From contig NC_051104.1 of NCBI RefSeq assembly GCF_901709675.1, positions 3,331,501-3,395,500 of the forward strand: 64,000 nt of DNA, read 5' to 3'. Position numbers and translations under genes: made by a program. Of this stretch, positions 49,501 through 59,770 are shown piece after piece. Each line of letters starts with the position of its first letter. Positions within the stretch are counted from its first letter, which is position 1. The notes beneath the pieces are model-generated. The model worked only from the letters and a program-made list of their open reading frames with translations, had not been told where the DNA came from and did not search any database. The DNA is from Syngnathus acus. Taxonomy: Eukaryota > Chordata > Actinopteri > Syngnathiformes > Syngnathidae.

Positions 49501-52500
49501 CAACTCACGAGGATCATCAGAAGATCCAAGCTCGACTTTGATGTCATTGGTTTTGATTTTTACCTGTGAGGAGTTGAGCTGAGATACATCCCAGGTGCTT
49601 TCAAGAAGTCTGTCGGCTTGCTCCTCCAGGTTCTTCTTGGTGCCCAAAGACAACGTGGTAGTCTTTCCGATACCTTGAGGGGAATAACTGATTGGCATCA
49701 TTTGACAAATGTTGGAGAGAGGCATCTTACCAGATGAGGAAGACTCTGGACCGACGTTTGTAGTTTGAAGCGTCTCTGCTGTAGTCGTGGTGGCGAAAAG
49801 TTCACGGGAGACTCCAAGTCTCGTACTTAAATCCACTCGGGCTTGGGAATCGTTGCGTGTCGATTCTGTGGGCGTGGCCTCGTGATTGCTGCTTGTTATG
49901 GAAACAATCGTTTCACCGGTGGCCTCCGCAGTGCGGTCGCTGCCTGCCGTCACGTTGTTGGATGTTGTCGGACCGTGAGAACCAGAATGTGGGTTTGTCA
50001 TCGCATTGCGGTTGAGTGCGTCCGTGGAAATCGCCGTGTCGGCCACTGTGACTGCCGGGTCATTTGCTTTACTTTCACTTACATTGGCAATTGGTGTCCA
50101 GGAAGTTAAGTTGTATGGCGACGTGTCTTTGATAAGAAGGCTTTCCGTAGCAACATTATTCTCGAGTGGTTGTAACAAATCAGATGTAATGTTGCGTAGC
50201 GTTGATTCTGTTACATTGTAGCCTGGTGTTGAGGAAGCCGTGTTGTATCGTGACGTGTTTTTGATGAGGAGTGTGATTCCGCTTACTGTCGTTGCATCAT
50301 GCTCAAGTGTGTTGTTAGGTTGGGAAAAATCTGAAAAAGTTGTGCTATTTGGAAGATGTGAGAAAGCTTTACGTGTCGTTACACTGTAGTGAGACGTAGT
50401 TGAGTGGGACTTTGGGGTGTTTTGGAGTGTTATTTCACTCCCGGTAGTTATATTTTCAACAGGATTGGTAGACGGAATCAAAGTGCGACTTGTTGTGTTG
50501 ACCATTGTGTCATTTGGAAGATGTATATATCCTTTGGGGTGTGTAGTTACGTTGTAGTCAGATGGAGAGGAAGTCGTAGTTAAGTTGGAATGTGACGTGT
50601 CTTTGATGTGGTGAGTGGTGACGCTTATTGTAGTTACATTAAGTGCATTGCTAGCAGAGGGTAGTAACGAGTCAGCTGTCGCACGCATTGTGTAGTTTGA
50701 CATTTCATGAGGCGTTACGGTGCTACTTGAGATGTGATTGGCTGGGTTGTGGTCAGTGGGTGGGGCTAAACTTTGAGGCAGAGATCTGATGATGGGTGTG
50801 GAGTCACTGGTCGTCATGGCGAAAGCGACGCTGATGTCCAACGACGTCGTGGCACTAGGAGGTGGCGTCACCGGTGGACTGGGTGTGCTTGAAGAGGTGT
50901 TTTCCCCGTGGCCACTAGAGGTCACTGTGACTGGCAGAGTCTCACTCTGAGGGTGGCTGTCAATGGATGTTGAAACTGAAAGCAAAAAAAAAAATGGAAT
51001 AAAGATTTAGGCGACTCTGCGTTCCCCTGTGCAGAAGTGAACACAAGCCGGATGCGGGCATTGTGATCGACTTACCAGGTGGAGGGGAAAAAGAGGGTCC
51101 AAATTCAGGTATTTGCGCTAAAAACAACACATGTGCTGGTCAACACTTGCTCCGACATTTCCTCCATACAATGAAGATTAAAAGGGCTAATATTCACCAC
51201 AATGGAGGTTGTGGTCCGTCTCCCGAGCCCTGGGGCTGGTCACGCCCCAGAAGCGAGCGCTCCAGCCAATCACGGTGCCGTCCTCGCAGGGGCCGCGCTG
51301 AGCTAGGTCGGCCCACACGCGGAACATGTAGACCTCCACCTGGCCGTGCGCCGCACCGTGCGGCTGCCGCCGGGGGCGACAGCCCAGCCACAGTGACCCC
51401 GAGGGCGGGACAGCCTGAGCGATGACCGTCCGCTTGGCCACCAGGCGGCCGTTAAGCTGAAACCCAAGTCCATCACAAATGGCTCCCCAAACAAACATTC
51501 GGACTCCTTACCTCCAGACTGAAAGAGTTTCCGGGGACGTCTCTCCTCAAGCATACGGTGTGCCAGCGAGCTAGGGACAGACTGACGGGGAAGCGGTGCC
51601 GCACCCCCAGTAGCCACCCGTACACCGCCCCCTCGTTGCCCTCCAGACCCAGCTCAGGCCTGGGCGCGTGCACCGAACTGTAGGAGAAGGCCACCCAGTC
51701 TCCGGAGGAGAGCACTCGCACGTCCAGGCACACGCTCATCTGCAACAAGACGGGCATAGACGTGCCGTCCTGCAGGGTCCAGTGGTCTTCGCAACCATCC
51801 AGCACCGCCTTGGTGTCTCCCAGGAAGTAACCAAACGCTTTCATAGAGTACAGGCCATTAGCTTCTGGAATCGGTTGGGTTCTGGTTGTGCTCTCTAAAA
51901 TTGGGTTCTGGGGCTAAATGCGGTCCCCTTAGCCTAAGTAAAATCACAGTTTTTTATGTCTCAGTCACCGACTATCAGCAGACCAGTTTGTTCTGAGAAA
52001 CAAACCGGCAAGGAACCGAATTCAACCCCAGAACTGGCTGAGCACCAGAACCATATTGGGTGGCAATGGGATGTTTGTACCTGGGACTGGAGCAGCTCCC
52101 AAAAAGGACAGTCCAAGGACTTGGAGCAGAACATATGCGCACTTCCACCGTCCGTCAGAGTGACAAGCCCTCCTTCTCCTGGAAACACAAAGGTCACGGG
52201 GCAGATTCAATCTGAGGCTGGACTCGAGTCCTTCTCAACTGCTCATCTTCAAACTTGGTGGCAACACATTTGGAGCTCCCTTGTGGATTTCCATCACATT
52301 TATTTGACACCATGTGACCAAAGAACAAGACTTGCAAGCTTGCTCTCCACACCCAGCAGACGATGCACCTCAAGGCAGGGCTATCAGCTTTTGTTGGCCA
52401 CCTCATTGTCCCGATGCTCGCACGGCACTCCGCATATCGCATGTCAAACTCTCACGGGCTTTGTTGACACAAAGTCACGCTATGTAGTCACCTTCTTTCA

Positions 52501-52579
52501 ACTCGCATTGAAATTAAGAGACAACTCACACAACAGAAACTCGAAACAAGCCTTACCTTTTCGTGCTCCTAGGGTCCAT
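46507..52579 (-). CDS. adgrg2: adgrg2 (GPR64-type): adhesion G protein-coupled receptor (20 coding exons, 1311 aa)
   Basis: Exons 5' to 3': 52557-52579, 52081-52178, 51512-51864, 51198-51456, 51076-51117, 49731-50975, 49564-49673, 49300-49436, 49074-49230, 48864-49016, 48641-48763, 48517-48562, 48351-48454, 48148-48272, 47814-48082, 47637-47736, 47290-47576, 46852-46953, 46672-46785, 46507-46595. The sum is 3936 nt, 1312 codons. The order is signal peptide, pentraxin/laminin-G-like domain, Ser/Thr-rich stalk, GAIN with GPS, seven TM helices, Ser-rich tail. Family-specific stretches MRLAENSDWS, DNYG with GDFCW, and ADLRSVAGL match human ADGRG2 rather than ADGRG4. Linkage to ptchd1/phex agrees. 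Mammalian ADGRG2 acts in male reproductive-tract fluid handling and couples to Gs and Gq; the fish role is unknown. The ATG (AAAATGG context) sits in a 23-nt exon, found because its phase and donor fit. Alternative: an ADGRG4-like paralogue, less likely. Confidence 0.88.
46985..47004 (+). repeat. Dispersed motif GTAGTGCTTTGCCACCATCT
   Basis: Found in an adgrg2 intron and again 105 bp away (47110-47129), plus near 57064, inverted at 38126 and partial at 30718. Likely a fragment of a fish short interspersed or MITE family. Confidence 0.55.
47110..47129 (+). repeat. Dispersed motif, second copy
   Basis: GTAGTGCTTTGCCGCCATCT, one difference from the copy at 46985-47004. Confidence 0.55.
48351..49673 (-). 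other. adgrg2: adgrg2 GAIN domain and GPS autoproteolysis site (exons 7-13)
   Basis: Helical subdomain A ([28 protein letters not shown]) is followed by the beta subdomain ([34 protein letters not shown]) and the GPS. The GPS reads [18 protein letters not shown], then [16 protein letters not shown]. The two Trp and four Cys are in place and cleavage is expected at HL/T between residues 943 and 944. The new N-terminus TSFAVLL is a good tethered-agonist sequence. Confidence 0.9.
49731..50975 (-). CDS. adgrg2: adgrg2 exon 6: mucin-like Ser/Thr stalk
   Basis: A single 1245-nt exon encoding residues about 259-673. The composition is dominated by Thr, Ser, Pro and Asn with many N-x-S/T sequons (NTS, NYT, NVT, NLT, NDT, NIT), typical of heavily glycosylated adhesion-GPCR stalks. 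The middle contains imperfect repeats whose units end in I-K-[DN]-T-S. It ends GPESSSSG before GTAAGA and joins [10 protein letters not shown] in phase 1. Confidence 0.9.
51198..51864 (-). other. adgrg2: adgrg2 pentraxin/laminin-G-like domain (exons 3-4)
   Basis: Residues about 41-245. Key stretches are [59 protein letters not shown] and [10 protein letters not shown], then a terminal cysteine (LHCG). This is the order seen in the N-terminal pentraxin-like domain of ADGRG4 and ADGRG6 and in pentraxins: a CLD strand, a WH-x-VCL strand, a GSL-x-LG turn, then F/Y-x-x-W and CxDG. Domain identity is strong by motif order, though no calcium-ligand set was checked. Confidence 0.82.
52081..52579 (-). 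other. adgrg2: adgrg2 exons 1-2: start codon and signal peptide
   Basis: Exon 1 (52557-52579) gives ATG plus six codons and ends AG before GTAAGG. Exon 2 (52081-52178) starts after TTTCCAG and gives an arginine-rich stretch, then the hydrophobic [19 protein letters not shown]. Together they form a signal peptide ending near residue 38. Exon 2 ends in phase 1 and joins the pentraxin exon as P-E-A-N-G. No in-frame ATG exists inside exon 2, so an upstream exon is required; 52557-52579 is the best candidate but is not proven. Confidence 0.65.
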
Positions 52580-53922
52580 TTTGCATCCGTCTTAGGTTGG
52601 AAGAGTGGCCTCATGGCGCAGATGTCCCGCCATCGCACTTCTTCTGCATCTTCTGCTGCAGAAGTGAGTCTCAGGCACTCTGCAGTGGAAAGGACACGCC
52701 TACAAAGAGGAGGGCTGGGCATGTCCGTCCGTCCCACCTGCCGCACTTCATCAGGCTGCGTTGTCCATCCTTCTGTCCATCTGTCTGAGCCTCCCGTCAA
52801 CCTCAGAGCATTGTTCTGTCCATCTCTCCACTCCTGCCGTCAATCGGGCCGCCTCGGGGCGACAGCTGCAGCTACAGGATGCGGGGCCAGACGCTTCCTG
52901 GACAGAGTATTAACCTTTATTTGATCCGTCTCACTGTGCTCACCTGCGTGCGTGCTTGTGGAACAACAAACCACAGAAGAATGTTAGGATTGTATAAAAT
53001 GGTTGGGCTCAACTGTGAAATGGATTCCCGTTGGCCAAATGGAAAACACACACACACACACAGTCATGGGTGTGGCTGCGAATTTGAGGAACGGGTTCAA
53101 GTCATCCGGAAAGTGAAGCGGACTGAAACGTGCTCAAGGCCAGCGCGCCGTGACCGGCGCCGACGGCTCAAGTGTCAGCCAGCTTTTGTTCAATGCCATC
53201 AGACAAAATCGGATCATTACGCAGGAGCAACAGTGTCAATGTGGGCAAGCGACCTTTGTTTCCGAAGGATCGCTTTTCATTTCGGTCCTGAACGTTGTTG
53301 TTGTTGTCGTGGTGGTGGCCTGGTGATGCTCCTGAGATTTGAAACGCGGTTTCAGTGTTCGCCTGTTAGATTAAGGACTAAATCGGGGCTGAGCAAAGAA
53401 AGTGGGGCGAAGCATTTTGAAATGAAGTTAGTTTATTTTACCGAGAAAAACGTTACGATTGCAGTTGGAAAGACAATCGGAGCAGCTTTCAATCACTCTT
53501 GACTTTATTTGTCCGGCATTTGTATAGTGATACGGCTGATTGGCTTCTCATGTTGTGATAAGAACACTGAAATGAACAAAAGTATTGGGACTCCTACGGG
53601 AAGTGAAAAGCAAACGTGGAGGAGTGTCCACCTAAAGTTACTCTCAAATTCTCTTGGTGATTCAGTAACTGCGACCGCGATTTGCGTACTTCAAGCAAAG
53701 AAGGCCTCGGAAGCAGATAATTGTTGAAAATGTTCTTGATGAGATGGTATTATTGATTGCGAGGTGCGTCCCAGAACTTTTGTCCACGCGGAGCGGCGCT
53801 CAACTATACACAAGCAAACAGTCGGCAGCAGCTGAACGATGAGATCGGCCGTGCCTGAGCTCGGCTCTTTGGTCGTTTGCCCGTCGCCATGGAAACGCTA
53901 CATCCGGCTCCTCCATCCAAGG
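52580..53922. other. ptchd1-adgrg2 intergenic: 3' UTR of ptchd1 and upstream flank of adgrg2
   Basis: About 1.3 kb. It should hold the ptchd1 3' UTR (about 53490-53922) and the adgrg2 promoter and 5' UTR. Plus-strand open frames (51956-52924, 52879-53502) have no recognisable domain and overlap adgrg2 exons, so I do not call them. There is a short CA array near 53047-53062. Confidence 0.55.
53504..53509 (-). terminator. Candidate ptchd1 polyadenylation signal
   Basis: AATAAA on the minus strand about 415 nt past the ptchd1 stop. A second one lies at 53432-53437. Confidence 0.45.
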
Positions 53923-56900
53923 TCAGACCGTGGTGATTTGATCGACCACCCGAGTGCCGTCTTCCATCTCCAAGCACTCGGCCTCCTGCCGGAGGGCGTC
54001 GCCGGAAGCGGGCCGGCGGGCTCGGCTCTTGGAAGGCGGCAGGAAGGTGAGCAGGGCGGGCAGGAACGCCAGCGCGTGCAGGGCGGAGCATCCAGCCGTC
54101 AGCACCAGGCAGCGGAAAAGCGTGCGCGTCAGGTTGGAGCGTACCGAGCCCACCGGCGCCAGGGCGGCACCGTAGCAGAGTAAGGCTTGGAGTGAGGGCA
54201 CACCGTGCCTCTCGAGGGCCACTCGCACCCAGCGGGTCCTGCCGTCACCCCGGCCCGCCGCAAAGCCACACAGTAGCGGCCCGCTGCAGTCGGTGGCGTG
54301 TCCCAACGCCAGGATCAGGCACAAGACGGACGCGCAGTCCAGCTCCACGCCCCACAGGCTCATGAAGCCCAGCACGCCAAACTGCACCGAGAGCAGGGTC
54401 AGCCCCAGCCACACCGACACCAGGGGCTCCACCAAGGCCAGGGAGGACAGGCCCAGCAGGAAGAGGGCGGCCAGGAGGGAGTGGCGCAGGGGCGCGCTGA
54501 CGGCACCAGCATAGCGGTCCAGGTAGACGAAGGACGGGTTGAAGACCAGGAAGCGCACGCGGGAGGTGAGCGACAGGCGCCGCAACGTGTCCAGCAGCAC
54601 CGACATCTCCTCCCGCTTGTTCTCCGTGGTTTTGGCCACCAGGAAGATGCGAGACGCCGCCACCTCGGGCTCCTGGCCCGGACCCCGCTCGGCGAAGATG
54701 ATGTCGTCGGCAAAGTGGGCAAACTGAGGCTCGCGTAGGAAGTCGTGGCGAAGCGCGTAAGTGAAGTTCTCCCGAGAGCAGCTGCCAGACTGGTTGCGGT
54801 CCGCCAGGTAGGACAGGTAGGCCTCCAGCCAGCTGATGCGCTGGAAGCCCTTGGCGTACTCCAGAAGGTCGCTCTGCACGGTGGCGTTCCAGTAAGGGGC
54901 GCTCTCATAGATGTAGAAGCCGATGACGGGCGAGTAGGAGCTGAAGTAGAGCTGCTGGGCGTGGGCGTACGATGCCGTGGCTGTGTCCATGGCGACCAGT
55001 GCGCTGGGGTCCGAGCCCTGCGCCACCTGCCGGCAACACAAAACGGGTTCAACTTCAAATCTTTCCTCATTGGATTTTGTTGAAAAATGTTTCTTGTCTC
55101 ACCTGCAGGAAGCCCATGAGTCCAAAGGAGACGTAGACCAGGTAGAGCAGCACCACAAAGGGCTTGACGTAAGTGTTGGTGATCCAGTCACCGTAGCAAC
55201 GCCTCACACAGCCCAGCAGAAGGTGCGAGTCCTGGGGGCGAGCGTCCGAGGCCCGAGGGTGGCCGGGCGTGCTCGGCGGCTGGTCGTTGACCGCCCGTGG
55301 GTGCACGTAAGTGCGCGTGTGCGCCACATTGGCCGGGTAAGGGGCGTGTCCTGGGCCGTGCGGTGTCCCGGTGGCGGTCTGCGCCTCATCCTGGTAGCGG
55401 GTGTACATCAGGCATCGGTACCAGGCCGGCTTGGAATCCAGCCGCTCCTGCCGGGGCACTCGTCGACAAAAGCAGCCGTGCCGATAGCCCGTCTCCAGGT
55501 AGCCGGTGAAGACCAGGCAGGAGCTGTAGAAGGAGAGCATGTAGGCGTAGCTGACGGCCACGGCGAGCGCGGCCGTGCGGCAGAAGAGGCGCACCGCCTC
55601 CATGTTGGTGAGCGGCGAGGCGGCCAGGCCCAAAGTCATCAGGTGGAGCACCGTTGAGCCCGAGAAGCGCGGCATGACGTCTTCGAAGACGCTCGCCACA
55701 CGCTCCTTCACGTGCTGGTCCTCGCGCGTGCGTCGCCACGACGACAGCATCTCGAAGGAGCCGAAGAGGCCGTGACCTGGGGGGGGTATTTTTATCAAAT
55801 TAAATGTAGCGTCAACACTGTTGCGATGAGCTAAATTGAACCATTAAAATGAAATGTTTTCAAAATGTAACATGAAATAAAAAAGTAAAAATATCCAATG
55901 CAGGTTCTTTCTTTTGTTTACCGAAAGAGATTTCCAAGCAGAAAGATTAAAATTCATCAACATCCTAAACGATCACATTGCAGTCACTCTGATTCAGCGG
56001 GTACATCTCGCGGCTTGTGGCTTCTCCTCTGGTTGCCACGGCGACAGTGATTCAGTCATGGCACACATAACACGGCAAAGCACTTCACACCTCAAATGAC
56101 AGCTCACAGGCTGACTTTCATTTAATTTCAGCACCTTGCCTTGCTGAAAAGGACAATTTCATCCGCATTCTCATACATCATGGCTACTCAGTAAGCCGCA
56201 GTGATATTCTTTGCAGAGGATAAAGAACGGATGTCTGCAAGTACTCCTGTTATCTTTCCACTCTGTTTCACAAGAAAAAAACGGTCGTAGTAGGCGGGAT
56301 CACGGCTACAACCGGAGACTAGCGGTCACTCACTCACCCAGCATGACGAAGGGAATGCCCAGGTAAGTGGAGTTGTAGGTGGAGCCGCTGAGGTTGAGAA
56401 TCCCGGCGGCCGTCAGTCCCGCCAGTGTGACGGAGAGCAAGGCCAGCGTGCCCAACCAGGGCTTGGAGCGCACGCAGTCCCGCATGGAGCAGCACAGGAT
56501 GGCCAGGACACCGCACAGCCCCAAGCCGGCCAGCAGGGGGCGACGCGCCAGCACCGAGGACAGCTGGAAGTCTGTACCGAGGGACGACGAGGTGGCCGGG
56601 TAGAGGCGCAGCTGCGGGTGCAGCGCCGCAAAGTCCCGCAGCCGGCCACAGAAGGCCTTCTCCCATTGGCCGGCCACACCCTCCATCAGCCCGCCTCGCG
56701 CCTGCAGGTAGTAGGTGAGCTGGAGCGCCCGGGCTGACCGCACCCCCTCGCCGTCGGGGCCCCGCGTTTGCACGCCGCCCAGCTGGTGGCCGATGTACGC
56801 CCGGCGCCCGCCGGCCAGCCGTGTAATGGGGTAGCGGAGCGTCGGCGCCGAGCGGTTGGCGGCCCGGGCCGAGCGGATCTCCTCCAAGGCGCCGATGATG

Positions 56901-57911
56901 TCGTCCACAATGCACGCCTTCTTGTCGTCGGGAAGACACAGGTGCGAGAAGGAGTAGTTGAAGCTGTCGGGGCTGCTCGGGGGCACCGTCACCTGCATCT
57001 GGTAGATGAGTCTGTGCAGCTGGCAAGAAAGGAACGGCGCGCCATTAGTCGCGAATGACAAAAGTAGTGCTTTGGCACCATCTCACTAACTCGAGGGAAC
57101 GACACAACTTTGCCTGCAAGCTGAATTCTGGCCGTATTTGTGAGTTTGAGTTTTCGAAGCCTTCTTTCGCACGTTTGGGGGGTTACAGTCCCAACAGCCG
57201 CACGGTTGCCTAGCAACAAGCCGGATACGCTCAACTTTTTCCTGCTGTTCCATTACAATTTGCCTAATGTTGCTTTTCAAATCCAAATTGGCTTTCCGCG
57301 TGAACTCGTTTGTCAGTTTAAATGAAGTCATAGTGGGGGGGGGGAAATACCAAGACTTTTTAAGATAAAAAGATAATAAAAAGACAATAAAACCTCTTCC
57401 GCAAGATGCATTTCACTGGCCTATATTGGGAAGATAGATACTGGCTATTAATACCTCGGAAAATGGGTGGCTTGTAGTCTGCGCACTTGTCCACTTGCAG
57501 AAGACAAACGGAGGGTTGAGACTTGAGAGCGGGTGGGCGTGGGGCGGGGCCGGCGGCTTTTACCTTGAGCACGGCGTCCAGATTGGGCGGCTCCAGCAGG
57601 CTCCCGCGCCGGGCGGTGACGATGACTCGGCCGTAGCGACCGGGCGTCTGCAGGTCCGAGTAGAGGGCGTGCTTGGAGTGGTTGATGGGGAAAAGGCTGT
57701 CCACCAGGTTGCCCTCGATCTTGGCCAGGCTGTGCTTGGGCGCTAGCAGGCTCTGCACGTCCTCCTCCACGCGGTAGCGGCTGAAGCTGGCGCCCAGCAG
57801 CACGGCCAGCAGCACCGGCGCGGAGGCGAACAGCACCGGCTGGCTGGCGACGAAGCGGCCGAGCGCTCGGAAGCCGCCGCTCAGGCCGGCGTGCAGCGCC
57901 TGGCGCAGCAT
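53923..57911 (-). CDS. ptchd1: ptchd1: Patched domain-containing protein 1 (4 coding exons, 935 aa)
   Basis: Exons: 57564-57911, 56338-57019, 55103-55776, 53923-55026; total 2808 nt, 936 codons. The protein starts [10 protein letters not shown], then a first TM helix ([15 protein letters not shown]), [15 protein letters not shown] and [16 protein letters not shown], matching vertebrate PTCHD1 closely. A sterol-sensing-type helix block spans the exon 2/3 junction ([30 protein letters not shown]); [22 protein letters not shown] and [16 protein letters not shown] follow. The C-terminus is QITTV, a class I PDZ ligand kept from human. PTCHD1 is a neuronal RND-superfamily protein linked to autism and intellectual disability; its transport substrate is not settled. 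The internal ATG at 57911 was chosen by homology; an in-frame ATG lies 32 codons upstream (58007). The loop after YTRYQDEAQ is longer than in human (888 aa in total). Confidence 0.96.
57064..57083 (+). repeat. Dispersed motif, copy in ptchd1 intron 1
   Basis: GTAGTGCTTTGGCACCATCT, one difference from the copy at 46985-47004. Confidence 0.55.
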
Positions 57912-58386
57912 GGCAACGCGCGGCCGAGGAGCCCCCAGCGGCCCACCCAGCGGCCCCCCCAGCCTCTCCCAGCCGGCGGAAAGCCCCGAGGCGGCGCCGA
58001 GCTGCATCAGGGGCGGCCGGGCGCATCCGAGCACGCCCCACTTGTCTGCATCTGCAATGCGGGGAGGGGGCGGGGGGGTGTGCTCACGCTCTTACTCCCG
58101 GAGCCACCGGGAAGGGTCTCGGCTCGGTCTACGGTCCTCCACTCATCCGTCAAGAAGTCTCTTTACAAATTAGAGCGACAATTAGGTCGTGAGTCATGTC
58201 GCCAGCTAGCGCCCCCCGCCCCAACCGGCCTCCATCCGCCTACCTGATGCTGCAGCGGGCATCCCCGCTTAAGACGCGTCTTCAGATCTACGTACCCCTC
58301 TGGTAAGACCGAGATCTGGTATCTGCACCCCTAAACACTCAGTTCAGCCCAGCCAGCACGGCGCCGCTGTTTAGCCGTCTTTGCAC

Positions 58387-58427
58387 GCGCGCGCGTGTGT
58401 GTGTGTGTGCGTGTGTGTGCACATGCA
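58387..58427 (+). repeat. GT microsatellite
   Basis: GCGCGCGTGTGTGTG-type array upstream of ptchd1. Confidence 0.85.
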
Positions 58428-59520
58428 CTCTCCACGCAGGAGGAAAGATTTTCAAAATAAGAGCTTCATTGACAACGACAAAGTGAACCAAGTCCAAAAA
58501 AAAATGATGACAGGATTAATACAAGTAAATGCTCGGGTTATAGGCACGTGTGCGCCGCACTTAAATTTAGAAACATCCGATGAAGTATCTGGATCTCGAC
58601 CATGACGACGAGGGGATCATTTTCAAACTCGGTGACCCATTATCGTCCATTACAGCTGTCCAAGACAGAAGGCTGAGAAAAGGGCGGGGCCGGCTCAAAA
58701 TTTAATTACAGGCCGGAAAAGGCAGGGGAAATGTGACAGAGAAGGCAAAAAAACATCCGGGCAGTATTTCTTAACCACCCAACACCGAACAAAAACAAGT
58801 GATGTTAAATACAAACTATTGTTCTGTTGTTAAACTCTATAACTCAAATTCAAAACACTAACATGCATAGTTTGAAATGAATCGAGTGCTTCTTTCACGG
58901 ACCGCTAGAGGGAGCCCAAGTAGCCAAATTGGCTCACTGGTCAAACTGCGCCTTTCAGAAAGCCGCTGCGGCTTCACACTTTGAGATAAATAGGAATAAT
59001 TCTCAGCATTTGCTTTCAACACCAATGGCCGAACATGTCTTATTTACACACGCGCGCGCGCACGCCAATGGGTGTTTTTGCTAATTAGCGCTTGCCGCTG
59101 CAATGGCCACCAGGGTTGCCACTGATGCAGCTGAATAACAGCGATGCCTGCCACTCAGAAATCCCATTTGGGTGACCCTGATAAGAGCGACGTCACAATG
59201 AGTTTCCATAGCAACGCTGGCATCCATAAGAGTCAGACAATGCCTATAGTATGTGTGTGTAATGAATAGCCACTGCTTAATAACAGAGGTCAAAATAAAT
59301 GGGGAAAAAAAATCCTTAGTCTAACATCTGGTCAGGCCTGCAGGGCAACATGTTAAGCAGAATCTGTGACTTGTTATTGATAAAATAATTCATAAACTGT
59401 GTAATCTTCCGTTCACAATGAAAGGCTGCTGAGTCAGTTGCCATGGCGACATGTGCATCACAGCTCCAGCTGCTTCTGAGGTAACTGTTTGCACAATCTA
59501 TTTAAAGTTACAAAATCACA

Positions 59521-59526
59521 TTTATT
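59521..59526 (-). terminator. Candidate phex polyadenylation signal
   Basis: AATAAA on the minus strand about 245 nt past the phex stop at 59771-59773. Confidence 0.5.
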
Positions 59527-59770
59527 TTGGTCATTGAAAAATAAATAAATAAAAATACAAATTTGATTTTATCCCCCAATGATTAGTCTCAGGTTAGTAT
59601 CAAGTAAAATATAGGTAATGCAAGTATACGATCGTACAGTAATGACTTCGAAAAGTACTTGGGTAATAATTTCGAATGAGTGATTATTTGACTGTAATTG
59701 ATTTCTTCATTTTCATCATTCGTGAGATTTCAAATTTGCTTTTAACAGGAGTTTCACAAACAAAATAAGG

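Larger units (their letters stand above)
57912..59770. other. phex-ptchd1 intergenic
   Basis: About 1.9 kb. The first few hundred bases above 57912 are GC-rich and should carry the ptchd1 5' UTR and promoter. A GT microsatellite sits at about 58387-58427. The part below 59770 is AT-rich and holds the phex 3' UTR with AATAAA at 59521-59526. No additional gene seen. Confidence 0.6.

Noticed and set aside
51956-52924. 322-codon plus-strand open frame
   Set aside because: It runs antisense across adgrg2 exons 1 and 2, has no recognisable domain or secretion signal, and is rich in chance Ser/Thr/His; the minus-strand exons explain the DNA better.
54298-54738. 146-codon plus-strand frame and other long frames opposite ptchd1 exon 4
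   Set aside because: Shadows of the GC-rich ptchd1 coding exon, with Gln/Glu/Arg-biased composition caused by reading a codon-biased exon on the opposite strand.
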